Assembly: GCA_965658435.1 (NCBI GenBank)
Contig: CBFHSE010000008.1
Coordinates: 1-42,450, forward strand
DNA length: 42,450 nucleotides
Source: JADHLN01 sp965658435
GTDB lineage: Bacteria; Pseudomonadota; Alphaproteobacteria; Rickettsiales; JABIRX01
Reading direction: 5' to 3'
Part shown: one piece after another, positions 41,249-42,450 of the stretch
How positions within the stretch are numbered: the stretch's first letter is position 1
How the letters are laid out: each line of letters starts with the position of its first letter
The notes under the pieces: generated by a model
The model's database searches: none
Seen by the model: the letters and a program-made list of their open reading frames with translations, nothing else
What the model was told of the DNA's origin: nothing
Translations under genes and position numbers: made by a program

Positions 41249-41276
41249 ATAATATTTTAATACTGCATATAATCAA
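41249..41276 (-). promoter_or_regulatory. promoter of tRNA-His, probably also driving argJ
   Basis: Minus strand TTGATT (41271-41276), 16 bp, TATTAT (41249-41254). Predicted initiation is about 11 nt before the mature tRNA. A TTGACT lies 5 bp further upstream and may be an alternative -35 element. Confidence 0.5.
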
Positions 41277-41352
41277 GTCAATAACTTAATTTCTTGCAAA
41301 AAATTAAATTTAAATTATGTTTTGCTTCTCATATCATTAATTTGATTAATCT

Positions 41353-41429
41353 GGCGGGGTAGCTCAGGTGGTTAGAGCAGAGGAATCATAATCCTTGTGT
41401 CGGGGGTTCAAGTCCCTCTCCCGCTACCA
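41353..41429 (+). tRNA. tRNA-Met (CAT), elongator type
   Basis: 77 nt on the plus strand: 5' GGCGGGG pairs with TCCCGCT (G1-U72 and G7-U66 wobbles), anticodon CAT at 41387-41389 in loop ATCATAA, T loop TTCAAGT, A73, encoded CCA. It is not an initiator, which would have an unpaired C1-A72 and three G-C pairs at the anticodon. A CAT tRNA may also be isoleucine tRNA (CAU modified to lysidine); the sequence resembles alphaproteobacterial elongator tRNA-Met as I remember it. The end is 3 nt from the uppP stop on the other strand. Upstream promoter elements are weak. Confidence 0.93.
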
Positions 41430-41432
41430 GAT

Positions 41433-42230
41433 TCAAATCACACAAAAAATAATAACTATTCCTAGGGCTATTCTGTAAATGCCAAAAGCTGTAAAACCAT
41501 AACGCTGAATTATTGCTATAAAGCGTGAAACAACCATAAAAGCTGTAATAAAAGAAGCTACAAAACCTATAAAAATTAAATTAAAATGCTCCATTGTTAA
41601 TAAGTGATGATTTTTGACAAGATCATAAATACTTGCTGCAAAAATTGTAGGCATAGCTAAAAAGAAGGAAAATTCTGCTGCATTTTTACGAGTCAACCCA
41701 ACTAATACACCTCCAATTATTGTTGATCCTGAACGCGATACTCCAGGTATCATTGCTAAACATTGAAATAAACCAATAGCTAATGCTTGTTTAATGGTAA
41801 TTTTTTCTAATTTTTTTGTGTCACGAGTTAGATTAATTTTATCAATTATAATCATTACTATCCCTCCTAAAATTAAGGATGAGGCTACAATTTTTACAGA
41901 AAATAAATATTCTTTTATATAGCTATGTAACATTAACCCTATAATTACAGCAGGCATAAATGCTACAAATAAATTAATGGTAAATTTTTGCTCAGGAGAA
42001 TCTTTATAAAAATTACATAAAATTTCTTTTATTTTCTGCCTGTAAAGAATTACTACAGCTAAAATAGCTCCAAATTGAATAGATGTTTCAAATATCTTTT
42101 CAGGCACCTCATTAAAATTTAATGTTTCACCTAAAATTATTAAATGTCCGGTTGATGATACAGGGAGATATTCTGTTAAACCCTCAATTATACCAAGAGC
42201 TATAACTTTTAAAATTACTATAAATTCCAT
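41433..42230 (-). CDS. uppP: undecaprenyl-diphosphatase
   Basis: Inner-membrane enzyme (BacA/UppP) that removes a phosphate from undecaprenyl diphosphate to recycle the lipid carrier for peptidoglycan and other envelope polymers. EGLTEYLPVSSTGHLI and IPGVSRSGST are the two signature motifs with the active-site Glu, Ser and Arg. About seven or eight hydrophobic segments follow. I choose ATG 42230 (MEFIVILK), the family's usual distance before the EGLTE motif, giving 265 residues. An ATG at 42248 adds 6 residues and cannot be excluded. No clear Shine-Dalgarno sequence is visible at either. Confidence 0.95.
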   Translation of the reverse strand: MEFIVILKVIALGIIEGLTEYLPVSSTGHLIILGETLNFNEVPEKIFETSIQFGAILAVVILYRQKIKEILCNFYKDSPEQKFTINLFVAFMPAVIIGLMLHSYIKEYLFSVKIVASSLILGGIVMIIIDKINLTRDTKKLEKITIKQALAIGLFQCLAMIPGVSRSGSTIIGGVLVGLTRKNAAEFSFFLAMPTIFAASIYDLVKNHHLLTMEHFNLIFIGFVASFITAFMVVSRFIAIIQRYGFTAFGIYRIALGIVIIFCVI

Positions 42231-42278
42231 ATTTATAAAAATAATCATTTATAGAAAAGAAATTTTATAAATAAAGCT

Positions 42279-42306
42279 TTGTTATTTTTTTTATTATCGC
42301 TAAAAT
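42279..42306 (+). promoter_or_regulatory. promoter of tRNA-Leu(CAA)
   Basis: TTGTTA (42279-42284), 16 bp, TAAAAT (42301-42306). Initiation near 42313 would be about 4 nt before the mature tRNA 5' end. The gap is shared with the divergent uppP gene. Confidence 0.5.
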
Positions 42307-42316
42307 GCTTATATAT

Positions 42317-42403
42317 GCTCCTGTGGTGGAATTGGTAGACACGATAGACTCAAAATCTATTGTTCATCTGAACGTGCCAGTTCGAGTCTGGCCAGGAGCA
42401 CCA
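42317..42403 (+). tRNA. tRNA-Leu (CAA)
   Basis: 87-nt class II tRNA on the plus strand. GCTCCTG pairs with CAGGAGC, the anticodon CAA is at 42351-42353, a long variable arm (TTGTTCATCTGAACG) is present, the T loop is TTCGAGT, and CCA is encoded (42401-42403). With the tRNA-Leu(TAG) at 9163 it covers part of the leucine codon set. Confidence 0.97.
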
Positions 42404-42450
42404 TCAAACCTCAATAATAACTACAGCCATTACCAAATCCTCTTCATCTG
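42404..42450 (-). CDS. possible C-terminal end of an unidentified gene entering from the right edge
   Basis: A minus-strand frame is open from the right edge to a TGA at 42404-42406 and would encode the last 14 residues DEEDLVMAVVIIEV. The stop abuts the tRNA-Leu 3' end, a spacing like the tRNA-Met/uppP junction. Too little is present to name a product, and a chance open frame of this size is quite possible. Confidence 0.3.
   Translation of the reverse strand, partial: DEEDLVMAVVIIEV

Noticed and set aside
41353..41429. Initiator tRNA-fMet
   Set aside because: The acceptor begins with G1-U72, and the three G-C pairs next to the anticodon typical of initiators are missing.
1..42450. CRISPR arrays, insertion sequences, prophage or toxin-antitoxin genes
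   Set aside because: No regularly spaced repeats, transposase motifs, terminal inverted repeats, phage genes or paired small toxin-antitoxin frames were found on either strand.

Overview
The window is a compact, very AT-rich bacterial chromosome segment (about 30% G+C by eye). It fits an alphaproteobacterium of the order Rickettsiales or a close relative. The evidence is the gene content and order (tig-clpP-clpX-lon; a continuous str-S10-spc-alpha ribosomal cluster with adk between secY and rpsM; efp followed by a SuhB-family gene; propionyl-CoA carboxylase; class I aldolase of the DhnA type), the small intergenic gaps, and a tRNA-His that encodes the ordinary bacterial G-1:C73 pair, which many other alphaproteobacteria lack. 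Retention of argC, argJ and pyrF means it is less reduced than Rickettsia itself and closer in content to Ehrlichia/Anaplasma- or Midichloria-like lineages. No rRNA is present, so the placement is an inference.

Layout. 1-1995: 3' part of a TatD nuclease gene, a small membrane protein, tRNA-Asp, and a D-amino-acid aminotransferase. 2012-9247 (minus): a membrane protein with a pentapeptide-like N-terminus, tRNA-Val, then the protein-quality-control group lon, clpX, clpP, tig, headed by tRNA-Leu(UAG). 9404-15103 (plus): a tightly packed run of an S49 peptidase, fructose-bisphosphate aldolase, thiE, a low-molecular-weight tyrosine phosphatase, efp (interrupted by a 10-N assembly gap), a degenerate inositol-monophosphatase-like gene, argC and a gamma-carbonic-anhydrase-like protein. 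15106-32585 (minus): the complete rpsL-to-rplQ translation cluster, with EF-G, EF-Tu, SecY, adenylate kinase and RNA polymerase alpha. 32660-36219 (minus): pccB-pccA. 36381-37853 (plus): an unrecognised TPR protein. 37859-41230 (minus): ubiA, a HIT hydrolase, pyrF, tRNA-Cys, argJ, tRNA-His. 41353-42450: tRNA-Met, uppP (minus), tRNA-Leu(CAA), and the tail of a minus-strand reading frame at the edge.

How it works together. Most of the window is core housekeeping: ribosome assembly, translation factors, protein export, folding and proteolysis. Around it sit fragments of metabolism (arginine, pyrimidine, thiamine, ubiquinone, propionyl-CoA, lower glycolysis/gluconeogenesis) and cell-wall supply (D-amino acid transamination, undecaprenyl phosphate recycling). 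Expression is economical: neighbours overlap by 1-11 nt, convergent genes meet with almost no spacer and no clear intrinsic terminators, and four protein genes start only 18-34 nt after a tRNA on the same strand, so they probably share the tRNA's promoter.

I saw no CRISPR array, insertion sequence, prophage, toxin-antitoxin pair or defence island, and no convincing new multi-gene system. The items most worth a second look are the SuhB-like protein that has lost most catalytic residues yet stays open in the efp operon, the tRNA-headed mRNAs, the odd codon usage of tuf, and the two large proteins of unknown function (2012-3208 and 36381-37853).
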